Positions 24,115 to 33,235 of a DNA stretch of 64,000 nt are shown piece by piece; the stretch's first letter is position 1, and the number at the start of each line of letters is the position of its first letter. A program made the translations under genes and the position numbers. The DNA comes from Prevotella sp. GTDB lineage: Bacteria > Bacteroidota > Bacteroidia > Bacteroidales > Bacteroidaceae. The notes under the pieces were generated by a model. It saw nothing but the letters and a program-made list of their open reading frames with translations, was not told where the DNA came from and made no database searches. The stretch is taken from contig JAFZIY010000015.1 of assembly GCA_017554105.1 (NCBI GenBank), positions 1-64,000 of the forward strand, written 5' to 3'.

Positions 24115-25179
24115 CTACTTCCCTTCATTCACCAACTCCCATTCTTTCTTCGTGAAGTCAGATGCGTCTTGCTTCCACGATGGGTCAGGCATGTACCACC
24201 ATATCTTGTTGAAATAATCTTGCAATTCCTTGTCCTTGAAAACATATCCACGGTTGGCATAGGGCAGGTTGCGGAGAATACGCCTATCCTCCTTGGTGTA
24301 TTCCATAGAATAGCGGGGAATATACCTGTCACTTCTGTCGTAGAACGTTCCCAGTTTGTTATCTTCATTAAAGAAAGAATAGGTGTCGCTGGACAGGATG
24401 TCGATATCGTCCGATGGGTCAAAATTCATCTTATGCCACTCCACAGTACCGTTTCTCAACGCTATCTCTATATGATCTTCATAGTCCTTGTAAGCAACTT
24501 CACGCACCTTACCCTTGCCAGAAACAACACGGAAAGGCTCTCCCTTGAACAGTTTTGCTTCAATCATGAATTGTTTGAAGGATGGGGTACTGATGCGAAG
24601 TGTGAAGTCGTCTATCTGATGGTTGGCCCAGCGCTTGGCAGGAGTCAACCAGTAAGGAACGCTAAACGTGCGCCCGATACCATACGACATGCGATAGCGG
24701 TATGTATGATGAATCACGTTCTTACCCGCCTTAAAACGAGCCTTGAACACGTATGAATAGAAGAAATGTACATCCTCCAGTTCCGAAGGGTCAATGGGGA
24801 AAGTAACTTCCTTTTTGGTGTCATCCCTGATGATGGTGTTAGTATAGGACAAACGCTCACCATTCAGTGTCACCATGAAGTCGAAGATATGGGGATGCGT
24901 CCTAGAAGGGTTAATCTCCGAACCGTCGGGGTAGGGGCGATTTGCCTCAAAACCCATATCCACAACTTTTTCCGGACCGTGGTTGAAAAACTCGTATTGA
25001 ACATCTACGCGAGCGAAACCGTCATCGTTTATGTCAATTGACAGCACCTCTTTTGCGCATGATATGTCAGTGTCATTGATAGGCACCAGTTGGTTGCCGC
25101 TCACATAATACTCGCCATCGTTAGCACTGGCTGTCAGACAAATAGCCAACAGCAGAATAGTAATTTTTAAAGTTTTCAT
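24115..25179 (-). CDS. YARHG domain-containing secreted protein
   Basis: A 354-residue protein with signal peptide MKTLKITILLLAICLTASA. A beta-rich N-terminal region (about 20-270, with SIDINDDGFARVDVQYEFFN and VTLNGERLSYTNTI) precedes a C-terminal YARHG domain (about 280-345) seen as RRILRNLPYANRGYVFKDKE and LQDYFNKIWWYMPDPSW. YARHG domains are extracellular and of unknown role. A -7 box (minus-strand TATTTTTG, 25232-25239) precedes it. Confidence 0.82.
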   Translation of the reverse strand: MKTLKITILLLAICLTASANDGEYYVSGNQLVPINDTDISCAKEVLSIDINDDGFARVDVQYEFFNHGPEKVVDMGFEANRPYPDGSEINPSRTHPHIFDFMVTLNGERLSYTNTIIRDDTKKEVTFPIDPSELEDVHFFYSYVFKARFKAGKNVIHHTYRYRMSYGIGRTFSVPYWLTPAKRWANHQIDDFTLRISTPSFKQFMIEAKLFKGEPFRVVSGKGKVREVAYKDYEDHIEIALRNGTVEWHKMNFDPSDDIDILSSDTYSFFNEDNKLGTFYDRSDRYIPRYSMEYTKEDRRILRNLPYANRGYVFKDKELQDYFNKIWWYMPDPSWKQDASDFTKKEWELVNEGK

Positions 25180-25316
25180 AATGGTATTGTTTTGTTGTTG
25201 TATGTTGTTCTAATAATCGAAATTGCTTTTGCAAAAATAAATATTTCCTCTCTTTCTACAAAACAAATAAGAAGAAATTTACATCTGAAGTTCGTGATTA
25301 ATTCAGAATATTGTAT

Positions 25317-25324
25317 TATCTTTG
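25317..25324 (+). promoter_or_regulatory. -7 box of the SH3 protein-helicase unit
   Basis: TATCTTTG, followed by CAAC and a 43-nt leader. It is divergent from the -7 box at 25232-25239. Confidence 0.55.
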
Positions 25325-25366
25325 CAACACAAAACATCCTTCAATAAGGACAAAAACTAAAACTCT

Positions 25367-25978
25367 ATGAAAAGTAAAGTATTTATTTTGACGTTTCTCA
25401 TGTCTATCTTATGTCTTAACGGATGGGGCATGGAGCAGCAGTTAGGCAAGAAACTTGTCTATTCGATTTCTACCGATGGCTTCGTGAATGTCAGGAAGTC
25501 GCCAAACATCAGTTCAAAGATTGTCGGTGTGCTTGCAACCAACCGCAAGGGAGCAGTGCTCATGAGCAGCAAAGGCACATGGTGGAAGGTGCGCATCGAC
25601 AACGTGGTGGGCTATGTCAACAGCAAGTACGTGAAACTAAGCAGCACTCCTGTCAAGATAAGCGGACTGCCTACCGTTTATTACGTTGTCGTCTCCACCT
25701 GCAACTCAATGTCAGAGGTGAAGAATTTCTTTTACAATTGTTCCGATTTATTAGACGGCTCTCCTGTTTATAAAGACACCGAAGGCGGGAAGGAAGTGTA
25801 TAAGATATGCACCAGTTGCCACGCCACACTGAGCGGAGCAAAGGAAGCATGCAACTTCACGAACAAACTGTTTGGCGACGGTTTCGCAAAGATATGGAGC
25901 ACACAAGGACTTGCAGAATGTGCCTATCTGCCCATGACTCCTGCAGGAGAAATGGCTATCCCACTCACTCCGCAATAA
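25367..25978 (+). CDS. exported bacterial SH3-domain protein
   Basis: A 203-residue protein with signal peptide MKSKVFILTFLMSILCLNGWG. A bacterial SH3 domain at about 30-92 (DGFVNVRKSPNISSKIVGVL and WWKVRIDNVVGYVNSKYVKL) precedes a C-terminal part with conserved Cys (ICTSCHATLSGAKEACNF). SH3b domains often bind cell-wall peptides. The C-terminal part resembles SPOR-like alpha/beta repeats (YYVVVSTCNSMSEVKNFFY) by pattern only. The helicase gene starts 16 nt later. Confidence 0.78.
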   Translation: MKSKVFILTFLMSILCLNGWGMEQQLGKKLVYSISTDGFVNVRKSPNISSKIVGVLATNRKGAVLMSSKGTWWKVRIDNVVGYVNSKYVKLSSTPVKISGLPTVYYVVVSTCNSMSEVKNFFYNCSDLLDGSPVYKDTEGGKEVYKICTSCHATLSGAKEACNFTNKLFGDGFAKIWSTQGLAECAYLPMTPAGEMAIPLTPQ

Positions 25979-25994
25979 TTGGAGAGCATAACAG

Positions 25995-28097
25995 ATGGAA
26001 GAGAACCGTGAGTTGCAACTGGCATGGGACTTCGTTGAGAACACTGGGGTGAGCATTTTCCTCACTGGCAAGGCAGGAACGGGCAAGACCACTTTCCTGT
26101 GCGACGTGAGACAACGCTCACCAAAGCGTATGGTGGTGGTGGCACCTACTGGTGTCGCCGCTATCAATGCTGGCGGACAGACCATCCATTCTTTCTTCCA
26201 ACTTCCATTATCGCCCTTCGTTCCCGAGGCACGCGTCAAGGAACGCTTCGACTTCTCGAAAGAGAAGAAAAAGATATTGCGCACCCTCGACTTGCTTGTC
26301 ATAGACGAGATATCGATGGTAAGGAGCGACCTGCTCGATGCCATCGATAATGTTATGCGTCGTTTCCGTGACCCACGGCGACCTTTCGGCGGTGCACAAC
26401 TGCTGATGATAGGCGACCTTCAGCAACTCACTCCCGTGGTTACTCCTTCCGACGAGGCACTGCTGAGGAAATACTACGACACACCCTATTTCTTCGGTTC
26501 CAAGGCATTGCAGCAGACGCAGTACGTGACGCTCGAACTGCAGCACGTCTATCGCCAGCAGGATGATGCCTTCCTCGACATCCTGAACCATATACGTGAG
26601 GACAAGGTGACAGCCAACGACATCGCCTCTCTGAACCAACACTGCAACCCTGACTTCCATCCGAAACCCGAGGAAGGGTATATCCGACTTACCACACACA
26701 ACCATCTCGCCGACACCTACAACGAGACGGAACTGATGAGCATCCGTTCCAAGGCCTACACATTTAACGCAAGGATAGACGGTACGTTCCCGGAATATGC
26801 CTATCCCACCGACGTTGACCTCACGCTGAAGGTGGGAGCGCAGGTGATGTTCGTGAAAAACGACCCTGATGGAAGGTACTATAACGGGCGCATAGGGCGC
26901 ATCACGAGTCTCGACGAGCAACATGTGAGTGTGGTATGTGTCGGCGACGACCGCACCATCGACGTGGAACCGGCAGAGTGGGAGAATGCGAAATACGAAC
27001 TGAACGAGAAGACCAAGGAGATAGAAACCACCGTGCAGGGAACGTTCAGGCAACTGCCTCTGCGCCTGGCATGGGCGATAACGATACACAAAAGCCAGGG
27101 ACTGACTTTCGAACATGCCATCATCGACGCGGCATTCTCATTTGCCGCAGGACAGGTGTACGTGGCACTGAGCCGCTGCAAGACGCTCAACGGACTGGTA
27201 CTTGCAAGGCCCGTGAAGAAGGAGAACATAATGAGCGACCGCAGGGTGGGCAGTTACATCGCGATGCAAGAGCAGGCGGCACAGCACAGCATCAGTCTGC
27301 TACCGGCACTGAAGGAGCAGTATCACCGTGAACAACTGCGCCAACTGTTCGACTTCAGCGACCTTATGCGCAGCGAGGAGCACCTGACGCGGATTCTCGA
27401 AGAGCATTTCTCCAGGACATATCCACGTTTGGTGGCGGCCCACAAACAGGCTCGCAGCGATATATATAATAAGGTGGAGACGGTGGCACGCAAATGGACG
27501 GCGATGTTCATGGCCCTCAACGGCGAGCAACTGCACGACACTCAGTTCACGGAACGCGTCACAAACAGCGCCACCTACTTCCTCGACACGGTGACCGACA
27601 TTCTCGGCGACCTGCTCGGAGCCACCGTTGCCGAGAGCGACAGCAGCATGGTGAAGAAGCGTTTCAACGACGCCGTTGCCGACATCACCATGATTTATGA
27701 CATCAAGGTGGCTCTGCTGAAGGAGATTGCGATGCACGGTTTCGATGCCGCCACGTTCATGCGACTGAAGCAGCGCGTCACTCTAACCGTGACAGACAAC
27801 ATGGAGAAAAAGCCGGAAAAGCGCAAACGGCGCAGCAAGAAAGGCGAAGAGAAGGTGGAAGTGAACATCAGCGACATCGAGAACCAGAAACTTTTCGACA
27901 TGCTACGCAACTGGAGACTGGCGAAGAGCATAAAAAAGAAAATGCCGCCATACACCATCCTGCAGCAGAAAGCACTCATCGGCATCGCCAACAGCAGCCC
28001 CAAAACAATGAAAGACCTCCTCGCCATTCCTTTCGTCGGCAAGAAAATTGCCGAGACATACGGCGAAGAGATCCTTCAAATTGTCTCTAAATCCTAA
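25995..28097 (+). CDS. PIF1-like helicase with C-terminal HRDC-type domain
   Basis: A 700-residue SF1B-type helicase. Walker A is FLTGKAGTGKTTFL near residue 20, motif II LLVIDEISMV, motif III IGDLQQLTPV, and motif VI AITIHKSQGLTFEHAI followed by VYVALSRCKTL. A long helical region follows. The end (about 630-700: LRNWRLAKSIKKKMPPYTIL and LIGIANSSPKTMKDLLAIPF) is an HRDC-like DNA-binding domain. It probably unwinds DNA in repair or replication-fork maintenance. This Bacteroidetes form combines PIF1 motor and HRDC domains. Confidence 0.9.
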   Translation: MEENRELQLAWDFVENTGVSIFLTGKAGTGKTTFLCDVRQRSPKRMVVVAPTGVAAINAGGQTIHSFFQLPLSPFVPEARVKERFDFSKEKKKILRTLDLLVIDEISMVRSDLLDAIDNVMRRFRDPRRPFGGAQLLMIGDLQQLTPVVTPSDEALLRKYYDTPYFFGSKALQQTQYVTLELQHVYRQQDDAFLDILNHIREDKVTANDIASLNQHCNPDFHPKPEEGYIRLTTHNHLADTYNETELMSIRSKAYTFNARIDGTFPEYAYPTDVDLTLKVGAQVMFVKNDPDGRYYNGRIGRITSLDEQHVSVVCVGDDRTIDVEPAEWENAKYELNEKTKEIETTVQGTFRQLPLRLAWAITIHKSQGLTFEHAIIDAAFSFAAGQVYVALSRCKTLNGLVLARPVKKENIMSDRRVGSYIAMQEQAAQHSISLLPALKEQYHREQLRQLFDFSDLMRSEEHLTRILEEHFSRTYPRLVAAHKQARSDIYNKVETVARKWTAMFMALNGEQLHDTQFTERVTNSATYFLDTVTDILGDLLGATVAESDSSMVKKRFNDAVADITMIYDIKVALLKEIAMHGFDAATFMRLKQRVTLTVTDNMEKKPEKRKRRSKKGEEKVEVNISDIENQKLFDMLRNWRLAKSIKKKMPPYTILQQKALIGIANSSPKTMKDLLAIPFVGKKIAETYGEEILQIVSKS

Positions 28098-28129
28098 CAG
28101 CTCTACTAACTAAAGACCTTGTTCTATTA

Positions 28130-28825
28130 TCAGAAGTTGACACCGAAGGTGAGCATCACGGCACTGTTGTGTGCATCATCGAAGGCGTCGTTTCCTATGT
28201 TAGACAGTCCGAGGTCGTAGGTAAGGTCGGCATAGAAGAGGTCGAAACCAACACCGACGCCCATACGGAGTCCTGCATCGAAACGCTTGAAAGCACCGTC
28301 CATGTCATCATCGAACGAGCTATATGCCTCGCGGTTGTCGAAATCCTTGATTTTACCAGCCACACCACCGGCAAAATATCCACCGAAGAACGGTTGGATA
28401 GAGAGATTGCGGTCGATGTTATAGGCATACTTCAGCACAAAGGGCACCTCGATATAACCCAGGTTATAAGTGAAATCATAACCTAACCTCTTGTTCTTTC
28501 CACCCTTCTCAACATAATAAATACCCGACTCAAGGAACAGAGGGGCACGGTCGGTAAGAGCGATGCCTGCTGCAACACCCACGTTAAGACCAGTCTTGAC
28601 ACTTCCTCCGTCGAGGAATGGGTTGTCGGAGTTTACCGTTGTGAATGCCGGACCTACTCGGAATCCGAAATAGGTGTCACGATTCATATAACTGCCACGA
28701 GCGCCATGCCCATAGTCCAGGCGTCCCGTGTTGCGGTTGTAGTACTTGCTTCGAGTGTAGGTCTGTCCAAATGACGGCATCAGAACGAATGTCGCCAGCA
28801 CGATTGTAGTGATAATCTTTTTCAT
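28130..28825 (-). CDS. outer membrane beta-barrel protein
   Basis: A 231-residue protein with signal peptide MKKIITTIVLATFVLMPSFGQ and a PorT-type barrel. Strands include YFGFRVGPAFTTV, GLNVGVAAGIAL, PLFLESGIYYVEKGG, LGYIEVPFVLKYAY, FDAGLRMGVGVGFDLFYADL, and the C-terminal SAVMLTFGVNF ending in Phe. It is monocistronic with its own promoter. Specific role unknown. Confidence 0.83.
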   Translation of the reverse strand: MKKIITTIVLATFVLMPSFGQTYTRSKYYNRNTGRLDYGHGARGSYMNRDTYFGFRVGPAFTTVNSDNPFLDGGSVKTGLNVGVAAGIALTDRAPLFLESGIYYVEKGGKNKRLGYDFTYNLGYIEVPFVLKYAYNIDRNLSIQPFFGGYFAGGVAGKIKDFDNREAYSSFDDDMDGAFKRFDAGLRMGVGVGFDLFYADLTYDLGLSNIGNDAFDDAHNSAVMLTFGVNF

Positions 28826-28858
28826 ATCTAAACGCTTTTAAGTTATAAAACCTCACTG

Positions 28859-28888
28859 CAAAAGTAGCAATTCTTATTTAAACCGCAA
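28859..28888 (-). promoter_or_regulatory. promoter of the OMP gene at 28130
   Basis: Minus strand: TTG (28888-28886), 19 bp, TACTTTTG (28866-28859). Confidence 0.65.
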
Positions 28889-28947
28889 TGAGGATATTCC
28901 TATTAGTTATGGGAAAAACCCTATTTTTATCACTCTACAACCGCCGA

Positions 28948-29367
28948 CTAAAGAATTTTATAATTCCTCAAAATGGCTTTTGTTGACTGTTGACTTTGAT
29001 GACTCGGAAAGCGGCAAAGGCGAGCGGAAGCGCTGTAGATGTACCTCGTCACGTTGCCGTTGGTGAACTGTATCCTTATCGGGTTGTTCATCATGTCGTA
29101 GTCTATCCTCGCTATCCGACGACCCGCATCGCTCTCGAGTGAGCCTGCACCGTTGTAGGTCAGGGGATATTCCTGTCCCGTCACACCGTCGAAGTCCGTT
29201 GCGCCCGAGTATGCCATCCTTGAGGCGTTGTCGCGCACGCTTGTCAGCTGGTTCCCCTCGTATGTCATACAGAGGTTGTCCACCAAGCCGAAGCCGCCGT
29301 GCATGCAGTCCGTCAGTCCGCCGCGCCACAGCCGTGTGATGTTTCCGTTTTTTTTCATATATTTCAA
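28948..29367 (-). pseudogene. Rhs/YD-repeat protein fragment
   Basis: A 139-codon frame whose middle clearly matches an Rhs core: NLCMTYEGNQLTSVRDNAS, QEYPLTYNGAGSLESDAGRR and IARIDYDMMNNPIRIQFTNG, then NVTRYIYSASA. The start (MKYMKKNGNITRLWRGGL) lacks an export signal. After YIYSASA the reading leaves the family pattern (RLCRFPSHQSQ), so both ends are broken. Complete Rhs proteins exceed 1000 residues. This is a remnant of a polymorphic toxin or wall-associated protein locus. Confidence 0.75.
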
Positions 29368-29471
29368 TCATAATAGCAATCATAATCATAACATATCAGT
29401 TCCTATCCTCTCTGATGCGAGATGCTGTGACTTCGATATATATTAGTTTGGAAATAATACTGTTACTTAAA

Positions 29472-29942
29472 TTATTCTATAGAATACCTTTGCTGTATTA
29501 CAAAATATGCGTCACGATCATAAACCAATCTCTTGGGTATTGATGATTGAATCACTCTTTCTATATCTGTTTCCTTTGCAATAAAGATACGTCTTGGTAT
29601 AAACTCACTTAGCATAGGAAAATAATAAGAAAAAGTATCACCAGGCTTAATCTTTATTAAAAGATATTCTGGATTTTCATGACTTAAAGAACTCTCATAT
29701 TCTTCAATATCAACAATTAAGTTATACAGACTAAAATCTCCGTACCTTCTGAAAAAATGGTATTTAATTTCATTCTCATCAGATAGGTTTTCTTTTTCTC
29801 TAATCCATGAATAGTAAATATCTTGCGAGTGATTGCTAATTTTATAGCGACTAAAAGTCAAAACACCATCATAGTCTATTTTTATCTGTGCATTTATCGT
29901 ACTTGCTAATAGTAAAAATATAAAGATGAAATAGGTCCTCAT
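29472..29942 (-). CDS. secreted protein of unknown function next to the Rhs remnant
   Basis: A 156-residue protein with signal peptide MRTYFIFIFLLLASTINAQ and a mature domain of about 137 residues (KIDYDGVLTFSRYKISNH at its start, FIPRRIFIAKETDIERVIQS near the end). It is strongly AT-rich compared with the flanks. No family is recognised. Placement directly upstream of an Rhs fragment on the same strand is the layout of orphan immunity cassettes in polymorphic toxin loci, but a simple unknown periplasmic protein is equally possible. Confidence 0.55.
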   Translation of the reverse strand: MRTYFIFIFLLLASTINAQIKIDYDGVLTFSRYKISNHSQDIYYSWIREKENLSDENEIKYHFFRRYGDFSLYNLIVDIEEYESSLSHENPEYLLIKIKPGDTFSYYFPMLSEFIPRRIFIAKETDIERVIQSSIPKRLVYDRDAYFVIQQRYSIE

Positions 29943-29984
29943 AAATTCGAATTTTTAAAATTGTTGTTTTTACATCTTCGTGAA

Positions 29985-30040
29985 CCCCGCTCGGGCGGAT
30001 TTGTAATCCGACCGCATTGAGTATTAGCATTTGCAATGCG
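29985..30040. repeat. REP-like double hairpin
   Basis: CGGATT-TGT-AATCCG (29996-30010) inside a GC-rich frame is followed by GCATTG...CAATGC (30014-30039). Two adjacent hairpins resemble REP/BIME elements. The gap 29943-30776 holds no convincing gene; it contains this element, the 22-bp array, a GC-rich inverted repeat and a promoter. Confidence 0.5.
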
Positions 30041-30274
30041 ACAAGATATATTCATATTCATTGTTTCTCATATTGTTACTGGAACAATAAAATACCGTCT
30101 TGCCAGAACATTGTCCAGATGGTCTTTGTTAATTTTTTCCATAGGCTTTGCAGTTTGCCGCAAAGATAACAAATTATTTGATAAGTGCCTTATAATTAAC
30201 ACTTTTTTTACCCCACTTTTGGTCTCTTAGAACGTCACTTGTAACTACTTGATTATCAAGAAGCCACAAAACGG

Positions 30275-30362
30275 CTAACAATGTTATTAACTTTGTTGAA
30301 CAAAGTTATTAAGATTGTTGAACAAAGTTAATAACATAGTCGAACAATCTTAATAACATTGT
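30275..30362. repeat. 22-bp-period palindromic array, four units (family 2)
   Basis: Four adjoining 22-bp units start at 30275, 30297, 30319 and 30341. Each has the form AACAA-W-S-TTAWTAA-S-W-TTGTT with small changes; the first is a near-perfect 21-bp dyad centred on GTTATTAAC. The right flank is CCGCCATTTGATACCT. The related array at 58238-58303 has three units and nearly the same right flank. Confidence 0.85.
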
Positions 30363-30522
30363 TCCGCCATTTGATACCTTTTACTTTTCATTTTGCCATA
30401 AGTGACGAAGACACTTGTGTCTTTTCATTGGCAAAATCACATGAGGTTACGACTCGAAAGGTGGTTTCTTACAATATTTGGGGGTATAATATTTGACCCT
30501 GCAATGAGTGGATAGTTTTTGA

Positions 30523-30658
30523 CCCCACCCCTTTCCCCTCCCCTACAGGGGCGGGGAGACGTTAAGAATGTTTTCAACTACAAGTGTATGGAATTCTCTA
30601 TCACCTATCACCCGTCCTGATGTTTCCCCGCCCCTGTAGGGGAGGGGAAGGGGTGGGG
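30523..30658. repeat. long GC-rich inverted repeat
   Basis: Arms of about 37 bp, 30523-30560 and 30622-30658, are near-perfect reverse complements (CCCCACCCCTTTCCCCTCCC ... GGGAGGGGAAGGGGTGGGG). They enclose about 61 bp of ordinary sequence. Each arm contains the CCTACAGGGGCGGGGA hairpin seen in other GC-rich repeats of the window. It resembles a small non-autonomous mobile element, but no target duplication is evident. Confidence 0.7.
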
Positions 30659-30716
30659 ACACGTTATATTGACACAAGAAATACCTGATATGACAACACA
30701 TTAGAAGGTAAAATAT

Positions 30717-30747
30717 TTTGAAAAGTGGGGAATATGACTTATCTTTG
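30717..30747 (+). promoter_or_regulatory. promoter of the SDR gene
   Basis: TTTG (30717-30720), 19 bp, TATCTTTG (30740-30747); the start codon is at 30777. Confidence 0.7.
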
Positions 30748-30776
30748 CAATATATTTTTAATCAAACTATTTAACT

Positions 30777-31805
30777 ATGAGAATCTTATTTATTGGAGGC
30801 ACGGGAACGATAAGCAGTGCTATCACCCGACTTTTGGCACAGCAGGGTCATGAACTTTATCTGTTGAACCGCGGTAACCGCAACGCTGAACTGCCGAAGA
30901 ACGTGAAGACGATAGTGGCAGACATCGACGACGAGAGGAAGGTGGCAGGTCTGTTAGACGGCATGGAGTTTGATGCGGTGTGCGACTTCATCGGGTTCCT
31001 ACCCTCACAGGTGAAGCGTGACATACGTCTTTTCCGTGGAAAGACACACCAGTATATCTATATCAGTTCGGCATCGGCATACAACAAGCCGGCACGCAGT
31101 CATGTAATCACCGAGGGAACGACACTCGCCAACCCCCACTGGGAGTACTCGCGCAACAAGATTGCATGTGAGGAACTGCTATGGAAGGAGTATCGCGAGA
31201 ACGATTTCCCCGTGACAATAGTACGACCGAGCCACACCTATTGCGAGCGCAGTGTGCCTCTGGGACTGCACGGCATGAAAGGCAGTTATCAGGTGTTGCG
31301 CCGAATGATGGAAGGAAAACCCGTGTTGATTCACGGCGACGGCTCATCGCTGTGGACAATGACGTGGAACGAGGACTTCGCAGTGGGCTTCGCTGGTCTT
31401 ATCGGCAATCCTCAGGCCATCGGCGAGGCGTTCCAGATAACGAGCGACGAGCAGCTCTCATGGACTCAGATATATGGTGCTGTGGCACGCGCACTGGGTG
31501 TGGAACTGAAGCCTTACTATGTCTCGTCGTCGTTCCTCGCTGCCGTGGGACCGAAGGAGTATGACCTCGAGGGCAACCTTCTTGGCGACAAGGCACTCAC
31601 GGTGGTGTTCGACAACTCAAAACTGAAGCGTGTCGTTCCTGAGTTCCGCCCGCATGTGGGATTCGACGAGGGCGTAAGGCGCGCCGTGGATTATGTTCTT
31701 AGTCATAAGGAATGCCAGATTGAAGACCCTGAGTTCGACCAATGGTGCGACAAAGTCATTGAGACACTGGAGGAAGCAAAGAAGAAACTTACTGCCTCTC
31801 ATTGA
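30777..31805 (+). CDS. NAD-dependent epimerase/dehydratase (extended SDR)
   Basis: A 342-residue Rossmann enzyme. The N-terminus MRILFIGGTGTISSAITRLL has the GGTGxIS variant of the nucleotide-binding loop. An ISSASAYNKP segment and a WEYSRNKIACEE stretch, where YxxxK is YSRNK, mark the catalytic Tyr-Lys pair. The closing part (WTQIYGAVARALGVELKPYY) is typical of atypical SDRs similar to plant CSP41/isoflavone-reductase-like proteins. Substrate unknown, probably a nucleotide sugar or an RNA-binding role. Monocistronic. Confidence 0.87.
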   Translation: MRILFIGGTGTISSAITRLLAQQGHELYLLNRGNRNAELPKNVKTIVADIDDERKVAGLLDGMEFDAVCDFIGFLPSQVKRDIRLFRGKTHQYIYISSASAYNKPARSHVITEGTTLANPHWEYSRNKIACEELLWKEYRENDFPVTIVRPSHTYCERSVPLGLHGMKGSYQVLRRMMEGKPVLIHGDGSSLWTMTWNEDFAVGFAGLIGNPQAIGEAFQITSDEQLSWTQIYGAVARALGVELKPYYVSSSFLAAVGPKEYDLEGNLLGDKALTVVFDNSKLKRVVPEFRPHVGFDEGVRRAVDYVLSHKECQIEDPEFDQWCDKVIETLEEAKKKLTASH

Positions 31806-31902
31806 TGTGTTTTTTTGCGATTCCTAAGCAAAAAACTTGCAGATAAGAGTTTTTTTTGCGAAATTTGCACATTATACCTAAAATCATTAAAAACTGAGAC
31901 TT

Positions 31903-33234
31903 ATGACTGACGACATCAACAATCCTATTGGAACACCTCCCATCCCTGGCTCAAATCCGCCTGTTCCACCTGTTCCCGAACCACCAGTACCCGAAATTCC
32001 TGCAGTGCCTGAAGCACCAGTAGTACCGGAAACTCCTGCTGTTCCGGAGGCACCGGCAGTGCCAGAACCACCTGTTGCACCAGAACCAGTGATTCCTGAA
32101 GCACCTGTTGCGCCGGAGCCGGTAATTCCAGAAACTCCAGTAGTGCCGGAACCAGTGATTCCTGAGGCACCTGCTGCACCGGAGCCTGTGATTCCGGAAA
32201 CTCCAGTAGAGCCGGAGCCTGTTGTTCCTGAGGCACCAGTTACACCTGAGCCGGTTGTTCCGGAAACTCCAGTTGTGCCGGAGCCTGTTGTTCCCGAGGC
32301 ACCTGCTGCACCAGAGCCGGTTGTGCCGGAAACTCCAGTTGTGCCGGAACCCATTGTTCCTGAGGCACCTGCTGCACCAGAACCGGTAATCCCGGAAACT
32401 CCAGTTGTGCCAGAACCTATTGTTCCTGAAGCACCTGTTGCACCAGAGCCAGTGATTCCCGAGACACCCGCTACACCAGAGCCGGTAATTCCGGAAACAC
32501 CGGTAGTGCCGGAACCCGTTATTCCAGAGGCACCTGCTGCGCCAGAACCACCTATACAACCAGAAGCAACGATTGTTGCACCTGCCGCTCCTGAGCCACA
32601 GGCAGTGCCAAAACCGGAACCGCCGCAGCCAGCAAAGCCTGCTGCATCAGCAGCACCAAAGGATGCTCCGCGTCCTGCACAGCCTTATGTTAAGCCAAAG
32701 AAGAAGAGTCCTATTGGTCTTATCATTGGACTGCTGCTTGTTCTCCTGCTCCTGCTCGGGGGTATCGGAGCTGCCGTTTACTATTTCTTCTTGAGGGACA
32801 AAGGTACCATCGAACAAGTAGATAACAATAATGATGGTATCGACAACCCTGACAAGACAGACAGGGGTACTACAGACAGCAACTTCGGTGTAAATAAAAA
32901 CGACAACGAAGGCAATAACGAAACCGACAACAACGGTGAGGTAGATAACAACAATACTAATAACATCGATGACGACGGTCTGGAAAGACAGCCAACCAGT
33001 GGAGACGACCCCGAGGTGGATACCAGACAGCAGTATTCTCAAGACGATGTTCCTTCTTTGCCAAAGCAGACAACAACAACGACAAAGCCTGCAACAACAA
33101 AGAAGAAGGCAAGCAACTATAACACCACAAGGCAAAAGACCTATCCTCAGCAGAACAACTCGAACAACAACTCATACGAGACACAGAAGACAAGTTCGAG
33201 CAAGCGAGGATGGCATCTTGAACCAGTAAACTAA
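31903..33234 (+). CDS. Pro-Glu-rich repeat single-pass membrane protein
   Basis: A 443-residue low-complexity protein in three parts. Residues 1-230 carry about ten copies of a 12-residue [11 protein letters not shown] / [11 protein letters not shown] type unit, alternating into 24-residue pairs. Residues 231-272 are a Pro/Lys spacer ending KPKKKSP. One membrane helix spans about 274-297 ([20 protein letters not shown]). Residues 298-443 are Asn/Asp/Thr-rich and disordered. With KPKKK before the helix, the repeat side is probably cytoplasmic and the tail external. No catalytic domain. It may be a spacer or scaffold, and the DNA repeats make length variation likely. Confidence 0.75.
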   Translation: MTDDINNPIGTPPIPGSNPPVPPVPEPPVPEIPAVPEAPVVPETPAVPEAPAVPEPPVAPEPVIPEAPVAPEPVIPETPVVPEPVIPEAPAAPEPVIPETPVEPEPVVPEAPVTPEPVVPETPVVPEPVVPEAPAAPEPVVPETPVVPEPIVPEAPAAPEPVIPETPVVPEPIVPEAPVAPEPVIPETPATPEPVIPETPVVPEPVIPEAPAAPEPPIQPEATIVAPAAPEPQAVPKPEPPQPAKPAASAAPKDAPRPAQPYVKPKKKSPIGLIIGLLLVLLLLLGGIGAAVYYFFLRDKGTIEQVDNNNDGIDNPDKTDRGTTDSNFGVNKNDNEGNNETDNNGEVDNNNTNNIDDDGLERQPTSGDDPEVDTRQQYSQDDVPSLPKQTTTTTKPATTKKKASNYNTTRQKTYPQQNNSNNNSYETQKTSSSKRGWHLEPVN

Positions 33235-33235
33235 G

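Noticed and set aside
28958-29389. Second minus-strand frame over the Rhs remnant
   Set aside because: A different frame from the clear YD-repeat reading; low-quality composition.
30036-30230. 64-codon frame in the gap after the Rhs remnant
   Set aside because: It begins within the REP-like hairpin and has no promoter or family match.
30275-30362. CRISPR array
   Set aside because: The units adjoin with no spacers, are only 22 bp and no cas gene is nearby.
31887-32354. Minus-strand frame encoding a Gly-Thr-Ser repeat that looks collagen-like
   Set aside because: It is the exact antisense of the Pro-Glu repeat gene; any such repeat gives a long open reverse frame. No promoter or signal.
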